64,000 bases of DNA from Kiritimatiellota bacterium B12222 (GCA_029719485.1 CP120722.1:806001-870000); one strand, 5' to 3'; shown: positions 1 to 10,200, numbered from the stretch's first letter. Numbers and translations are program-made. Notes: generated from the letters alone by a model not told the origin.

Positions 1-10
1 TCGAGATAGG

Positions 11-682
11 CTCTGGTCTGTGGCGTAAACGCCGACAGCTACAAAAACCGCATGTATTCAGGTGTAGCTGGCGCCGTTTACGGCCTAGGCCAGAGAATGC
101 GGAAGCGAAGTTTAGGCTCCGGTCTGTGGCGTAAACGCCGACAGCTGCAAAAACCGCATGTATTCAGGTGTAGCTGGCGCCGTTTACGGCCCGGGGCAGA
201 GAATGCGGAAGCGAAGTTTAGGCTCTGGTCTGTGGCGTAAACGCCGACAGCTACAAAAACCGCATGTGTTCAGGTGTAACTGGTGCCGTTTACGGCCCGG
301 GCCAGAGAATGCGGAAGCGAAGTTTAGGCTCCGGTCTGTGGCGTAAACGCCGACAGCTACAAAAACCGCATGTGTTCAGGTGTAACTGGTGCCGTTTACG
401 GCCCGGGCCAGAGAATGCGGAAGCGAAGTTTAGGCTCCGGTCTGTGGCGTAAACGCCGACAGCTACAAAGCCGCATGTATTCAGGTGTAGCTGGCGCCGT
501 TTACGGCCCGGGGCAGAGAATGCTGAAGCGAAGTTTAGGCTCCGGTCTGTGGCGTAAACGCCGACAGCTACAAAAACCGCATGTGTTCAGGTGTAGCTGG
601 CGCCGTTCACGGCCCGGGGCAGAGAATGCGGAAGCGAAGTTTAGGCTCCGGTCTGTGGCGTAAACGCCTACAGCTACAAAAA
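11..682. repeat. Tandem array of 106-bp hairpin-forming units
   Basis: The same unit starts at about 15, 121, 227, 333, 439, 544 and 650, giving a 106-bp period with one 105-bp step. There are six full copies and one partial copy, and the array may extend left of the window. Copies differ by few substitutions. Each unit has long imperfect inverted arms: GGCGTAAACGCC with ACAGCTAC, then GTAGCTG with GCCGTTTACGGC (in the first unit, 22-42 against 64-85), with an outer CTCTGG/CCAGAG pair, joined by a linker carrying AATGCGGAAGCGAAG. No start, ribosome site or codon bias suggests coding. On the minus strand each unit carries CACATGCGG or ACATGCGG followed by T5, which is the 3' arm of the adjacent mscS terminator. 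Confidence 0.9.
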
Positions 683-708
683 AACCGCATGTGTTGCCAC
701 ATGCGGTT
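683..708 (-). terminator. Rho-independent terminator of mscS
   Basis: Perfect 11-bp stem AACCGCATGTG/CACATGCGGTT with a 4-nt loop. On the minus strand it is followed by a run of seven T. It lies 20 bases past the mscS stop codon. Confidence 0.85.
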
Positions 709-728
709 GAGGTTTAAGCTGACGGAGC

Positions 729-1538
729 TTAGCTGATTTGATGCATATGCACGTCTTGTTGCGGGAAGGGGATAGAGATGCCTTCTTTGTCGAAACGTTT
801 TTTGATTTCTTCGGTCAGCGCAAACAGCACGGGCCAGTAATCGGCAGTGTTCACCCAAGGGCGCACGACCAAATTGACAGAGCTGTCGGCCAATTCTGAA
901 ACGCCGATGGTGGGTGCGGGTTCAGGTAAGATGCGGCTTTCACCAGCCAAAATGTCTTGGAGGGTGGTTTTGACTTTGTCCAAATCATCTCCGTAGCCTA
1001 CGCCGACCACCAGATCAACCCGACGGGTGTCATTGGCGGAGTAATTAATGATATTGCCACCGGTTACAGAGGCGTTGGGGATGATGACTTTCTTATTATC
1101 GCCCGTTTTCAGTTCGGTATTGAAAATGCCAATTTCCTCAATTACTCCGGCTACACCAGCGGCATCGACGAAATCACCTACTTTAAACGGTTTGAAAATA
1201 ATCATCAATACGCCGGAAGCGAAGTTGGCCAGAGAACCTTGCAAAGCCAAACCTACAGCCAAACCTGCAGCACCCAATATGGCAATGAAAGAACCGGTTT
1301 GGACATTCAGTTGGCCCAGTGCAGATACCACGACAAAAGCCATTATCGCTACATACGAGACGCTGGCAGTAAATTTAACTAAGGTTTCATCTACTTTTGC
1401 ACGTTGCATGGTTTTGACAATCACCTTTTTAAGGATGCCAGCGACGATACGACCAATAATTAAAATGGCCAGTGCGCCTAAAACTTTTGGTCCGAATTCG
1501 ATACCCAGTTCTTTGGCTTTAATGATCAGTTCTTCCAT
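729..1538 (-). CDS. mscS: Small-conductance mechanosensitive channel MscS
   Basis: Inner-membrane channel that opens under membrane tension to release solutes during hypoosmotic shock. The 269 residues match the usual MscS length. Hydrophobic segments lie near residues 19-40, 60-76 and 83-116. The third contains the Gly/Ala-rich pore helix (GAAGLAVGLALQGSLANFAS). It is followed by the beta domain (KPFKVGDFVDAAGVAGVIEEI, then KKVIIPNASV) and the alpha/beta C-terminal domain. A GGAG ribosome site stands 8 bases before the ATG. It is a single-gene unit with its own terminator at 683-708. Confidence 0.95.
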   Translation of the reverse strand: MEELIIKAKELGIEFGPKVLGALAILIIGRIVAGILKKVIVKTMQRAKVDETLVKFTASVSYVAIMAFVVVSALGQLNVQTGSFIAILGAAGLAVGLALQGSLANFASGVLMIIFKPFKVGDFVDAAGVAGVIEEIGIFNTELKTGDNKKVIIPNASVTGGNIINYSANDTRRVDLVVGVGYGDDLDKVKTTLQDILAGESRILPEPAPTIGVSELADSSVNLVVRPWVNTADYWPVLFALTEEIKKRFDKEGISIPFPQQDVHMHQIS

Positions 1539-1668
1539 AGTTTTTCTCCAGTTTGTTTGAAATTTTATATAGGCAAATATCCATCCTTTTCGCTTCTTTT
1601 AAGCAAAATGAAAGCGGGAAAAGATAAAATATTCATTTGCCTCGGTTGAAAATCTAAAAGGAGGGGTA

Positions 1669-1696
1669 TTGACTCCCTGCATTTTTTGCGTATTCA
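1669..1696 (+). promoter_or_regulatory. Likely tRNA-Leu promoter
   Basis: TTGACT at 1669-1674 and TATTCA at 1691-1696 are separated by 16 bases, and the tRNA starts 20 bases further on. It fits a housekeeping-type promoter; the -10 box is a weak match. Confidence 0.45.
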
Positions 1697-1715
1697 TGCC
1701 TCTCTGCTTACACGT

Positions 1716-1802
1716 GCACCCGTGGTGGAACTGGCAGACACGCTAGATTCAGGTTCTAGTGCCCTCGCGGGCGTGGAGGTTCGAATCCTCTCGGGTGTAC
1801 CA
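1716..1802 (+). tRNA. tRNA-Leu (anticodon CAG)
   Basis: An 87-nt class II tRNA with encoded CCA. The acceptor stem GCACCCG pairs with CGGGTGT, with a G-U at the end. The anticodon stem CTAGA/TCTAG encloses the loop TTCAGGT, with CAG at 1750-1752. The variable arm is long (GCCCTCGCGGGC) and the T arm reads GAGGTTCGAATCCTC. Confidence 0.95.
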
Positions 1803-1806
1803 TTTA

Positions 1807-1829
1807 AACCTCGCTTCGGCGGGGTTTTT
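1807..1829 (+). terminator. Terminator after tRNA-Leu
   Basis: Stem AACCTCGC/GCGGGGTT with a TTCG tetraloop, followed by TTTATTT, a few bases after the tRNA CCA end. Confidence 0.8.
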
Positions 1830-1987
1830 ATTTGTCTGGGTAGGATGGGTTTGGTCCAAGTCATCATTGATTGCCGGTCTGGTTCCTTTTTTTCATTTCT
1901 TTGCTGCGGCGGGGCTGGTACCTATATTTTATGTAGGTAGACTGGCATGAAAGCTAGAGATTCTGGATCTAAACGAGTTATATCAAA

Positions 1988-2467
1988 ATGAAATACGCCT
2001 TCCTTCTGTTCGCGATCAGTCTTTTCATGACAGGCTGTCCTCAAAATGCTGAGCGTTTTGAGGATCTGCAAAAGCTATCCGGGTCACGATGGTTTGTTCG
2101 CGAAATTCCTGATGATTTCGCAGCAGGGGCTTCTATCAGTTTTGGTTTTACCGAAGGTTCGGGAGAGATACAGTATCTAGGTGACTTTATTCCAGAGGAA
2201 GGTCAGGACTACGTCGATCTTTACTTTTTCAGCGATCCATTAAGGTTGGGTTGGGCCTGTGGATCGAGTTTAGGATCATTTCCCTTTGCCCTGCACCAGG
2301 CTGAGGATGTGAGCACGCTCGTTTTTGGAAAAGAAAATGGAAGCCTTTCAGAACCCATTCTTAGGCTGTCGACTGCAAAAGCGCCAGCGGCGGAGGCGTT
2401 CACCTCTGAGGGAACTCTCGAATTTTTTCTCTATATCACTCCAACCTCATCACCCCCCAAAAAGTAG
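1988..2467 (+). CDS. Small lipoprotein of unknown function
   Basis: This 159-residue protein starts with a lipoprotein signal: MKYAFLLFAISLF, then MTGC with the candidate lipidated Cys at residue 17. The mature part is mildly acidic and shows repeated short beta-like stretches (GSGEIQYLGDF, YVDLYFFSD). It ends in a short Pro/Lys tail. No family is recognised. It lies just upstream of the GyrI-like gene on the same strand, with a 59-base gap, so the two may be cotranscribed. It is likely membrane-anchored, and the leaflet is unknown. Confidence 0.7.
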   Translation: MKYAFLLFAISLFMTGCPQNAERFEDLQKLSGSRWFVREIPDDFAAGASISFGFTEGSGEIQYLGDFIPEEGQDYVDLYFFSDPLRLGWACGSSLGSFPFALHQAEDVSTLVFGKENGSLSEPILRLSTAKAPAAEAFTSEGTLEFFLYITPTSSPPKK

Positions 2468-2526
2468 AAGAAGAAGGACTGAGGCCATCGATTCTTTTGC
2501 ATTCATTCAATAGATGCGTATTCAAT

Positions 2527-3168
2527 ATGACGACAGTGAAACCCAAACATGAATGGAGAAAGCATGAGAAGGAGGTGTATTGTCCCAAGCAAAAGCCAAC
2601 TCTCATGCAATTGCCTCGATATAACTTCATACGCATACGGGGGCAAGGGAATCCAAACTTGGAACCCTTTACGGAGAGAATCCGGGCGCTATATCCCATT
2701 GCCTATGGGATCAAAATGACCGCGAAAAAACCGGGCATGGCTCCACCAGGGCATGTCGACTATACGGTTTATCCATTGGAGGGAGTTTGGGATATTACGG
2801 ACGAAGCGAAAAAGACGTTTACGGGGACGATTCATAAAGATGATCTGGTTTACGAACTCATGCTTCGTCAGCCCGATTTTGTAACCCAAGATTATTTTAG
2901 CCAAATCGTAGAGGCTGCTCAAAAGAAGAAGGCGAACCCACTCTTTGACGAGATCGAGTTTATCGAGCTGGAAGAAGGGCGTTGTGTGCAGATGCTGCAT
3001 GTCGGACCCTTTGAAACGGAAGCGGCGTCTTTTGAGATCATGGAACAATATGCACGAGAGCAGGGACTCAGGCGGCAGTCGAAAGTGCATCGTGAAATAT
3101 ATTTGTCCGACTTTAGAAAAACGGTTCCCGAAAAGCTGAAGACGGTATTAAGGTTTTCGGTAAAATGA
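2527..3168 (+). CDS. GyrI-like small-molecule-binding domain protein
   Basis: The 213 residues resemble the GyrI-like/SOUL-type family of stand-alone effector-binding domains related to the C-terminal half of AraC-type drug-binding regulators. The typical pattern is seen: LMQLPRYNFIRIRGQGNPN near the start, YPIAYGIKM, VDYTVYPLEGVW, a central YELMLRQPDFV stretch, and CVQMLHVGPFETEAASFEIM, which is the family's best-kept segment. There is no DNA-binding domain. ATG 2527 is preferred over an in-frame TTG at 2497, because homology begins with the KPKHEW stretch. Its ligand is unknown. Confidence 0.8.
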   Translation: MTTVKPKHEWRKHEKEVYCPKQKPTLMQLPRYNFIRIRGQGNPNLEPFTERIRALYPIAYGIKMTAKKPGMAPPGHVDYTVYPLEGVWDITDEAKKTFTGTIHKDDLVYELMLRQPDFVTQDYFSQIVEAAQKKKANPLFDEIEFIELEEGRCVQMLHVGPFETEAASFEIMEQYAREQGLRRQSKVHREIYLSDFRKTVPEKLKTVLRFSVK

Positions 3169-3197
3169 AATCCTGTTGGGTTGTGGCACAGGGTGAC

Positions 3198-4331
3198 TTA
3201 GGCTTTTTGTTTGCCAATTTTTCTCCACACGGGATTGAGAGAAATGATTTTTCGTTCACGTGCTGCTTGATCCAAGGCAAGTGCGACGATGGCGCTCCGC
3301 AGGCCTTCTTGTCCGCTGCACAAGGGTTCTGCACCTGTTTTCATGGTTTGAAATAAGGCTTCCATGATGTAGGGATCTCCGCCACCATGGCCGCCTCCGG
3401 GAAATGTTTTTACGGTTTCCTGTTCGTCCCCCAAGCGTCGATATTGCAGATGCCCAGTGTAGAGTTCACCGATGATGGTGCCTTCGAGACAGGAAATAAA
3501 TAATCGGCGTTCGGGTATGGCGTTGGACATGGTGATTTGGAAGGTTACATGGACATTGTTGCGATATCGCATGAGTGCACCCATGTTGTCCATGATGTCT
3601 TTTTTTGATTGAAAAGGTGAATCGACGGCATGGGGATCTTCCCAAGAGCAGAAGGTCTCGCGTCCGTATTTACTCAACAGTGGATTGTTCTTAGGAATGA
3701 AAACGGAGTTGCTTCCAAAGGCTCCCACGTGCTGAGGAATATCATCACACATCCAATTGAGGATATCCAAATCGTGACAGCATTTTTCTAAAATGTGGGG
3801 GCCTGAAAATTGGGTATAGCGCCTCCAGTTGCGCATGATGTAACCGCCGTGAGCGGGTTTAATATTTTCTGAAGCGGCAATGCTGATGATGGGGCCAAAG
3901 TCACCGCTGCGGAGCAGTTGATGAATGGCTTGATAGAGAGGCGCATAACGTAAAACAAAACCGGTCGCAAAAAGCAGTCCGGAGTTTGCGTGTTTTTTTT
4001 GGATGGTAATGCAGTCTTCAATGCTGGTTGCGAGAGGTTTTTCGGTGAAGACGTGTTTTTTTTCTGCAAAAGCCGCGAGGATTTGTTCTGCATGAAATGC
4101 GTTGGGAGAAAATATCATCACCCAGTCAACACCCGGGTGGGTGATGGCTGCGTGAGCGGATTTGGATAAGACGGCATCTGTTGCGGACCAGGTTTCCTTG
4201 GCCTTTTCTCCCACCTCCGTGTCGGGATCAAAAATACTCACAACGTTTACGTCATTCCCCGCAATATCTAAAAGTTCTTTGACTAAAGCGCGGGAACGAT
4301 TGCCTGCTCCAAGTACGGCGATATTTGTCAT
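3198..4331 (-). CDS. Gfo/Idh/MocA family oxidoreductase
   Basis: NAD(P)-dependent sugar oxidoreductase family, 377 residues. The N-terminal Rossmann fold shows AVLGAGNRSRAL at residues 4-15. The family's catalytic EKP motif is intact (HVFTEKPLATS near residue 96). The C-terminal alpha/beta substrate domain has GGHGGGDPYIMEAL. It follows the LamG-domain gene by 35 bases on the same strand, so the two likely form an operon. The substrate cannot be read from sequence; the setting points to a glycan-derived sugar. Confidence 0.85.
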   Translation of the reverse strand: MTNIAVLGAGNRSRALVKELLDIAGNDVNVVSIFDPDTEVGEKAKETWSATDAVLSKSAHAAITHPGVDWVMIFSPNAFHAEQILAAFAEKKHVFTEKPLATSIEDCITIQKKHANSGLLFATGFVLRYAPLYQAIHQLLRSGDFGPIISIAASENIKPAHGGYIMRNWRRYTQFSGPHILEKCCHDLDILNWMCDDIPQHVGAFGSNSVFIPKNNPLLSKYGRETFCSWEDPHAVDSPFQSKKDIMDNMGALMRYRNNVHVTFQITMSNAIPERRLFISCLEGTIIGELYTGHLQYRRLGDEQETVKTFPGGGHGGGDPYIMEALFQTMKTGAEPLCSGQEGLRSAIVALALDQAARERKIISLNPVWRKIGKQKA

Positions 4332-4366
4332 GGTTGATTCCTAAGAGAGGTGAGATCCGTGATTGT

Positions 4367-5089
4367 TTAGGGATTTAATTCGTACAATTTTTTGATTTCA
4401 CCGGGTGATAGTACGCGATTGTACACACGGAATTCATCAAAGACGCCTTGAAAACCATGATCATAGTCGGAGCCAATTTGGAGGTTTTTGACCTCTCCGC
4501 TGGGCATCATCATCATGGGGTCGCCTTTGCCATTATTGGTGTAGGAACCTTCTTCTCCATTTACATAGATGCGTACTTCTCCGTCGATAAAAGTGGCTGC
4601 AAGGTGGTACCATACATCGGCCTGCGGAGGAATGGGGGTGACCATATATAAGGTTTGTTGTTTTTCTTCATTCCAGAGCCACACGCGTAGTTGACCATAT
4701 GGGGTGATAGAAAAATAGAAACTGCTTTGATTCCAGTTTTGTCCGGCGATGGCTTTTACTAAGATGAACCCTTTGTCCGTTTGTTTCCATGGAATATCAC
4801 GTTTGGCCCAAAAGGCGATGGTACCTTCTTGAATATCAAAATTGTCTCTTCCCGGATAGTTGAGTCGTGCATCTTCGGAAAGTTTTACGCCTTTCCCGAA
4901 TTTTCCTTCTACCACTTCGATGTTTTCAGATTTATTTGGTGCATTTTCTCCGGCAGCCACGGAGGCTTTCATGGAGGTGTCCCAAGGTAAATAGAGTAGA
5001 AGCCCTTCGTCGAGTATACTCGAGGCCATTGTTGTTGTGACCGATGCGGTCAGTGAACAGATAAAAAGAATGAGAGATCGATGTTTCAT
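4367..5089 (-). CDS. Secreted LamG-like (concanavalin A fold) domain protein
   Basis: This 240-residue protein has a Sec signal peptide (MKHRSLILFICSLTASV, cleavage near residue 23). One LamG-type jelly-roll domain follows, with GLLLYLPWD, GTIAFWAKRD, WYHLAATFIDGEVRIYVNGE and a final FDEFRVYNRVLSPGEIKKLYE. These are the hallmark strands of LamG_3 carbohydrate-binding proteins. It has no catalytic module, so a role in binding glycans outside the cytoplasm is likely. It is first in a two-gene unit with the downstream Gfo/Idh gene. Confidence 0.85.
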   Translation of the reverse strand: MKHRSLILFICSLTASVTTTMASSILDEGLLLYLPWDTSMKASVAAGENAPNKSENIEVVEGKFGKGVKLSEDARLNYPGRDNFDIQEGTIAFWAKRDIPWKQTDKGFILVKAIAGQNWNQSSFYFSITPYGQLRVWLWNEEKQQTLYMVTPIPPQADVWYHLAATFIDGEVRIYVNGEEGSYTNNGKGDPMMMMPSGEVKNLQIGSDYDHGFQGVFDEFRVYNRVLSPGEIKKLYELNP

Positions 5090-5451
5090 GAAGACTCCAA
5101 AGGGTCGTTTTAAAGGTTACTGATACACGACATCATATAGTCGCATTATGGAACTATATAGTGCCTTTTGGATGTCCCTCAAATATTTATTTTCTGTTTT
5201 TGTCCCTCTTCCGTTAGGAAAGAACATATTTGTGATCTCTTGTTCGAAAATGTCTATGGGCTACGCTGGTCGATTATGGGGATAGGCAGGGGAGAAGGGG
5301 GGGGGGATCGACTTTCGATGCTTCCGATTTTTTTTTACGAACGCGCGATGGCCATGAGAAATGGAAACCTGCGTCAGGGAGACGGGTTTTATTCGTACAG
5401 GCAGGAATGCTCGTGATGGAATGGGAGGGGTATTGAAAATACCAGAATTCT
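5090..5451 (-). promoter_or_regulatory. Intergenic region upstream of lamG operon with inverted repeat
   Basis: No gene is seen here. Close to the lamG start is an inverted repeat, ATATAGT at 5135-5141 and ACTATAT at 5153-5159. Read on the minus strand it gives GCACTATATAGTTCCATAAT, resembling the CTATAG sites before other glycan genes in the window. A run of ten G lies at 5297-5306. The rest has no recognisable structure. Confidence 0.4.
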
Positions 5452-6837
5452 TTAGAGCGGCTTCAGGTTTTTGTATTCGCCCCGAGTGAAATCTGGAATG
5501 AACACAGGGGCGCTGCCATTGGCGACGGACTGGGTGGAGAGTTGGAGGATGGAAGACCAGGCCGCCGCATCATAGACGGTACTGTCCGGGGTTTCTCCAT
5601 TTTTGATACACTCGAGATGGCGAATCATCATCACCGTATCCATGCCGCCGTGTCCACCATCTTTGGCTTTGTTTTCGAGACGTTTGATGAGGGGGTGTTT
5701 AAATTCCTCTTTGATTTTTTCAAAATCTTTTTCGGGCAACCAGTCATGACTTTCTTCATCGGGATTTTCGACCAGCATGATACCATATTTCTCGGGGTGG
5801 TCTAGGAGCAGGCGGTCGGGATAGCCCATGAAGGTGGCGTCCGTGCCGGAGAGCATATTGAGTCGGCTGTAGGGACGTGGTGAAATAATGTCATGTTGAA
5901 TCATGATGCTCCGTCCTAAGGTAGTTTGGATGAGTGAGGTGTTCATGTCACCCGTCACATAACGTTCATCCGCATGTCGTCCTTCATTAGGTTGGTGTTC
6001 GTTGCGATATTTGCTGAGACCAATTTGAGGCGAGGACATGGAAACCAAATACTTAAACTGATCGCCGCGATTGATGCCCATGTATTGGGCTATGGGACCC
6101 AATCCGTGGGTGGGATACAAATTACCGTTGTACAATTTGTGATACTCACGACGCCAATCTCCTTCGCTTCCCAATTTAAACAGCATGGAGCGAAGGTCAT
6201 GAATGTAGGCAGCTTCCCCGTGGGTAATTTCTCCAAACACTCCTTGGCGAACCATATTGAGTACAAGCATTTCGCTTTCGCCATAACAGCAGTTTTCAAG
6301 CATGATGCAGTGGCGTTGGGTTTGTTCAGACGTATCCACGAGTTCCCAGCATTCTTTGACTGAAACGGCGGCGGAGACTTCCAGTAGCGCGTGTTTCCCT
6401 GCCTTCATGGTGGCGACGGCCATGGGCACATGCGTATTCCAAGGGCTCGCGATGACGACAGCATCTACGTCGTCCCGGGTGAGAATCGCCTCCCAAGCAT
6501 TTTCATCTCCTTGAATCACGACGGGTTCGGGTTGTCCTTTTGCTTTGATGAGTTCAAGCGCTTCTTGGCAACGATCTTGACGCAGGTCACAGACGACGGT
6601 GACGAGGTTGTGGTCTCCGGCGAGTGTTCCTTTTAAGAGGGAGATCCCACGACGAAGACCAATAATGGCCACGCGCACCTTTTCTAAAGGTTCGGTGCTC
6701 AGAGAGGCCACTGATGTTGCCCCGGACTTTCGAGGGGGGAAGAAGGCAGGATCGGTTGGAGAGATGATCTCAAGAGGAGTAAAGTCGGGGGCGGGTGTGT
6801 TCGCGGGTTGGATGCCAGTGGATGAACTCATAATCAT
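5452..6837 (-). CDS. GH109-like Gfo/Idh protein (probable alpha-N-acetylgalactosaminidase)
   Basis: This 461-residue protein has the NAD-binding fold of the Gfo/Idh family (VRVAIIGLRRG near residue 54). It carries the landmarks that set GH109 apart: LLEVSAAVSVKECWELVDT instead of an EKP motif, CIMLENCCYGESEMLVLNM, GEAAYIHDLR, GGHGGMDTVMMIRHLECI and YDAAAWSSILQLS, ending in IPDFTRGEYK. GH109 enzymes use NAD+ in a redox-elimination mechanism to remove alpha-linked GalNAc. No signal peptide is visible; a Pro-rich stretch precedes the fold. It may therefore act in the cytoplasm or by an atypical route. Substrate preference is inferred. Confidence 0.8.
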   Translation of the reverse strand: MIMSSSTGIQPANTPAPDFTPLEIISPTDPAFFPPRKSGATSVASLSTEPLEKVRVAIIGLRRGISLLKGTLAGDHNLVTVVCDLRQDRCQEALELIKAKGQPEPVVIQGDENAWEAILTRDDVDAVVIASPWNTHVPMAVATMKAGKHALLEVSAAVSVKECWELVDTSEQTQRHCIMLENCCYGESEMLVLNMVRQGVFGEITHGEAAYIHDLRSMLFKLGSEGDWRREYHKLYNGNLYPTHGLGPIAQYMGINRGDQFKYLVSMSSPQIGLSKYRNEHQPNEGRHADERYVTGDMNTSLIQTTLGRSIMIQHDIISPRPYSRLNMLSGTDATFMGYPDRLLLDHPEKYGIMLVENPDEESHDWLPEKDFEKIKEEFKHPLIKRLENKAKDGGHGGMDTVMMIRHLECIKNGETPDSTVYDAAAWSSILQLSTQSVANGSAPVFIPDFTRGEYKNLKPL

Positions 6838-7215
6838 AGGGTTTCAAGATGGAAGAGGAGAGGGACGTTGGGTCCAAAAGATGCCCCCAGAATTCGTTTA
6901 AGTAAAGGGCTATGTGTTTCTGTCAAATACTTATCTTTCATTCGCACTATAATTATATACTACATTGTTGTGGGGACTGCAATAGAGGCAACTAAAGTTA
7001 CTCATGGGTCTTGTGTAGCGTTGATATATACCTGAGCATGGGTTCCTCTATAATCGTGGTTTTCTTGATGGGTGATCAAAAAGGCTTCGTATGTTTAACG
7101 ATTTGTTTCCCTTCAAGCCCTTTAGTGAAGATGGGGAACTTATAAAGTTGGCTATTTTTTAAAAGCGCTATAGAATTCCATATTACATGTTTTATGCGAA
7201 TACCCGTAACCCCAT
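6838..7215. promoter_or_regulatory. Divergent promoter region between GH109-like and GH2-like genes
   Basis: A gene-free 378-bp divergent region. It contains GCACTATAATTATATAC near 6951-6967 on the side of the GH109-like gene, and GCGCTATAG at 7165-7173, about 42 bases before the GH2 start. Both match the CTATAG-type element found before other genes here. They may be -10 elements or regulator sites. Confidence 0.4.
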
Positions 7216-10200
7216 ATGATAATGAAACAGATTATTTACATCCTTTTATTCGTATCTCCTTTTTGGGGTTTGTCTTCTCTTTGGGCTGAATGGCCTGAGT
7301 GGGGAGAGGCATATGGGTCAGCGATTTCGGATGCGTATCGTTTAGAAAATTCTAAACGGAGGACCTACAGTCTTAATGGTGTTTGGAAAATCACCCTAAC
7401 GGATACGATCACGGAAACGGTTCCGTTGGAAGCGGACTTTGGATATGTGGTGGTTCCGTCCTCGTGGGTGCATACAACGGAATTTCCGATCATGGGCAGT
7501 CCTGAATTTAAAGCGGGTTCATGGAGTGGGAACGATGAATGGAAGGGTAAAGTTTTAGCGGATTACCCGAGTGCGTGGTATGAACGTGAATTCGAATCGC
7601 CTGTGGTGGAGTCGGGGGAGCAGGTGTATTTGAAGGTAGATCGGGTGACGATTGGTGGGACAGTTTTTCTGAATGGAAAAGAAATCGGCCGTTTGACTGA
7701 GCGGGATGATATTCGTTGGGAGGTGTCGGGTCTGTTAAAGCCGGAGGGAGAGGTGAATGTAGTACAGATACGGGTAGATGCTTTATTGTCCAAAAGTGTG
7801 AAAGCGTATTTGGGGGGCGATGAAACGGTGGTACAAACGTTAAACGCACGTTTGCGTGGCATTACAGGGGATGTGTGGTTGCAAGTTGAACCGGAGGGGA
7901 TTCGGTTGATCGATTTGTTTATTACCAGTTCTACCCGTGAGAACACTATTACATTTCAAGCGGAACTTTTAGAATCCGCTCAGGGGGCAGCGCCCCTTGA
8001 TTTTGTGGTGGATGTATTTGATGAGGCCAGCGGAGAGAAGGTAAAACATTTTCGGAAAAGATACAAAAGTTTTGCTGCTGAAACCGAGAGTTTATCGATG
8101 ACCCATGAGTGGGCTGATGCTGAGGAGTGGGATACCGATCATCCGTATTTATACACGGCTGTGGCATCCTTGCAATCTACTGCAGGGGTATTGGATGAAA
8201 CCTTTCCCGAAATATTCGGGTTCCGTGAAGTGTGGATCGAGGGGCGTGACATTCTCCTTAATGGAAAACCTTTGCATCTATTTAGTTATCATTCTCATCC
8301 GCATGACACCTTTGTGAATGCGTCTCGTAAAGTTGTAGAAAACGAAATGGAGGACATGACTGCGGTGGGTTTTAATTCTATACAGTTGGGATCTGAAGGC
8401 ACGTCTACAGCTGGACGTTCTGCGCAGTATTACCATGATGTAATGGAGCTCTCCGACCGTAAAGGTATCCCCGTGATTCTCCCCATTTTTCCGGTTTACG
8501 CATACGAGTGGAGTGACCCAGAACAACAGGCGCTTTGGGAGACGCATATGCGAGCCTTGGTCAAACGTTATCGAAACCATCCATCGTTGCTTATTTACGG
8601 GTTGAATTTTAATTATTTGGGATACGGATGGGATATGAATCCTCATACCTGGGCCAGTGGATATCAGCCTCCGGACTCTGTAAATAATTTAGGAAAAAAA
8701 CGAGCCGAGGCGGCTGTCAGTGTGGAGCGATTGAAGGGTGTCGATACTTCGCGATTGATCTACAATCATGCCAGTGGGAATTATGGCGATTTTATTACCT
8801 CAAATTTTTATCCCTGTTGGCCTCCTATTCAGGAGTTGGGGGATGCCATATCCGGATGGGCTCAAAGGGGAACAAAACCCTTAATTTTTGTGGAGCTTTC
8901 TTTGCCTGTTTATCTGTTGGATCTGATGCGGGCACGGAATGGGAGTTATATGGATGTTCTGGACTCAGAAGTCTTTGAGGCGGAATATCTCAGTGAAACA
9001 TTGGGTCCGGAAGCCTATGGGTTACAGTCTGAATCGTATCTGAAAATGATTCATGATGGAGCGACAAATGAACGGAAGGCGGGGACGGATAAGTATACGA
9101 TGAATCAGCCTTACACCTGGGGAAAAGCGTTGTCATTACGTGAGCCGATGAGTGCGGGAATGCATGCGTTACGTCCATCCTTATTCAAGGCCTGGCGAAC
9201 GTATGGACTTACGGGATTCTCGCCTAATAATCGTCGGTATATGGAATATTACGGGCGGCAATATGAACCGTGGAAAGGGCCGGTGCTGTCGTTCAGTTAT
9301 GAAGATCTTACGACGCCAGGACCTAAACCTTTTACTCACCATATTCCTCAAGATATGGAGCTCACGTCGGTGGGAAGGATGACCAAGAATTACTTGAGTC
9401 CTGTTTTGGTGTATTTTGGAGGAGAGGCTTCCGTGGGTTTTTCGGCCAAGGATCATGCGTGGTTTAGTGAAGAACGTATTCGCAAGCAAGTGGTGGTGGT
9501 TAATGATGCCCGCCAAGATCTGAAGGCGACTTTGTCATGGCGTTTGGTGGATGCTGAACGTGGAGATGTGGTGTCAAAAGGACAACTAGATGTAGTGACT
9601 TCCGCGGGGACTTCTTCATTTTATGATCTAGACATTCCTGCTCCTCAAGTGAATGAGCGGAGTGAATATCGATTGGAAGCCGACTGGACGGGTCCGCTCG
9701 TCGAACAAGTCTACCTTGAGCCCTTTTCGGTACAAATTTTTCCGCGAAGGAAGGTGGAACAGGCGGTTATTCAAAACACCATTGGTTTATTTGATCCTGT
9801 GGGGCATACGCAAAAAGTTTTTGATGAACAGGGGATCGCTTATGCGTTGATTGAATCCGATCAACCCGTGCAGTCGTATTCCTTGTATGTGGTGGGGCGC
9901 GGTGTGCTGTCCTCTTCAACGCATATTCCTCCCGGAATCTTGACTCAAGTCATTGACGAAGGCAGAACGTTGATTTGTTTTGAACAACGTAGCTTGGAAG
10001 ATTTTGGTTTACGTTTGCATGCGCGAGGAGAACGAACGGTGTTTCCCTTAGATGATGCGCACCCCGTTCTGCAGGGCTTGTACAGAGAAGACCTGCGGGA
10101 TTGGAGGGGGGAAGCGAGTCTGAGTGAAGGGTACCCGAAAGAACTCAAAGATACCCCAGGACAATATCCAAAAGAATTTTGGAAATGGGGAAATCGAGGC

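Noticed and set aside
52-663. Short reading frames inside the 106-bp array
   Set aside because: They come from the repeat itself, shift frame with the 105-bp unit, and have no ribosome sites or protein-like composition.
11-682. Possible integron attC array
   Set aside because: The units fold into imperfect hairpins of about 106 bp, but the GTTRRRY and RYYYAAC core sites are not found at the arm ends, and no integrase or cassette genes are present.
5168-5416. 82-codon frame upstream of the lamG operon
   Set aside because: It contains a ten-G run, lacks a ribosome site and has no recognisable protein features.
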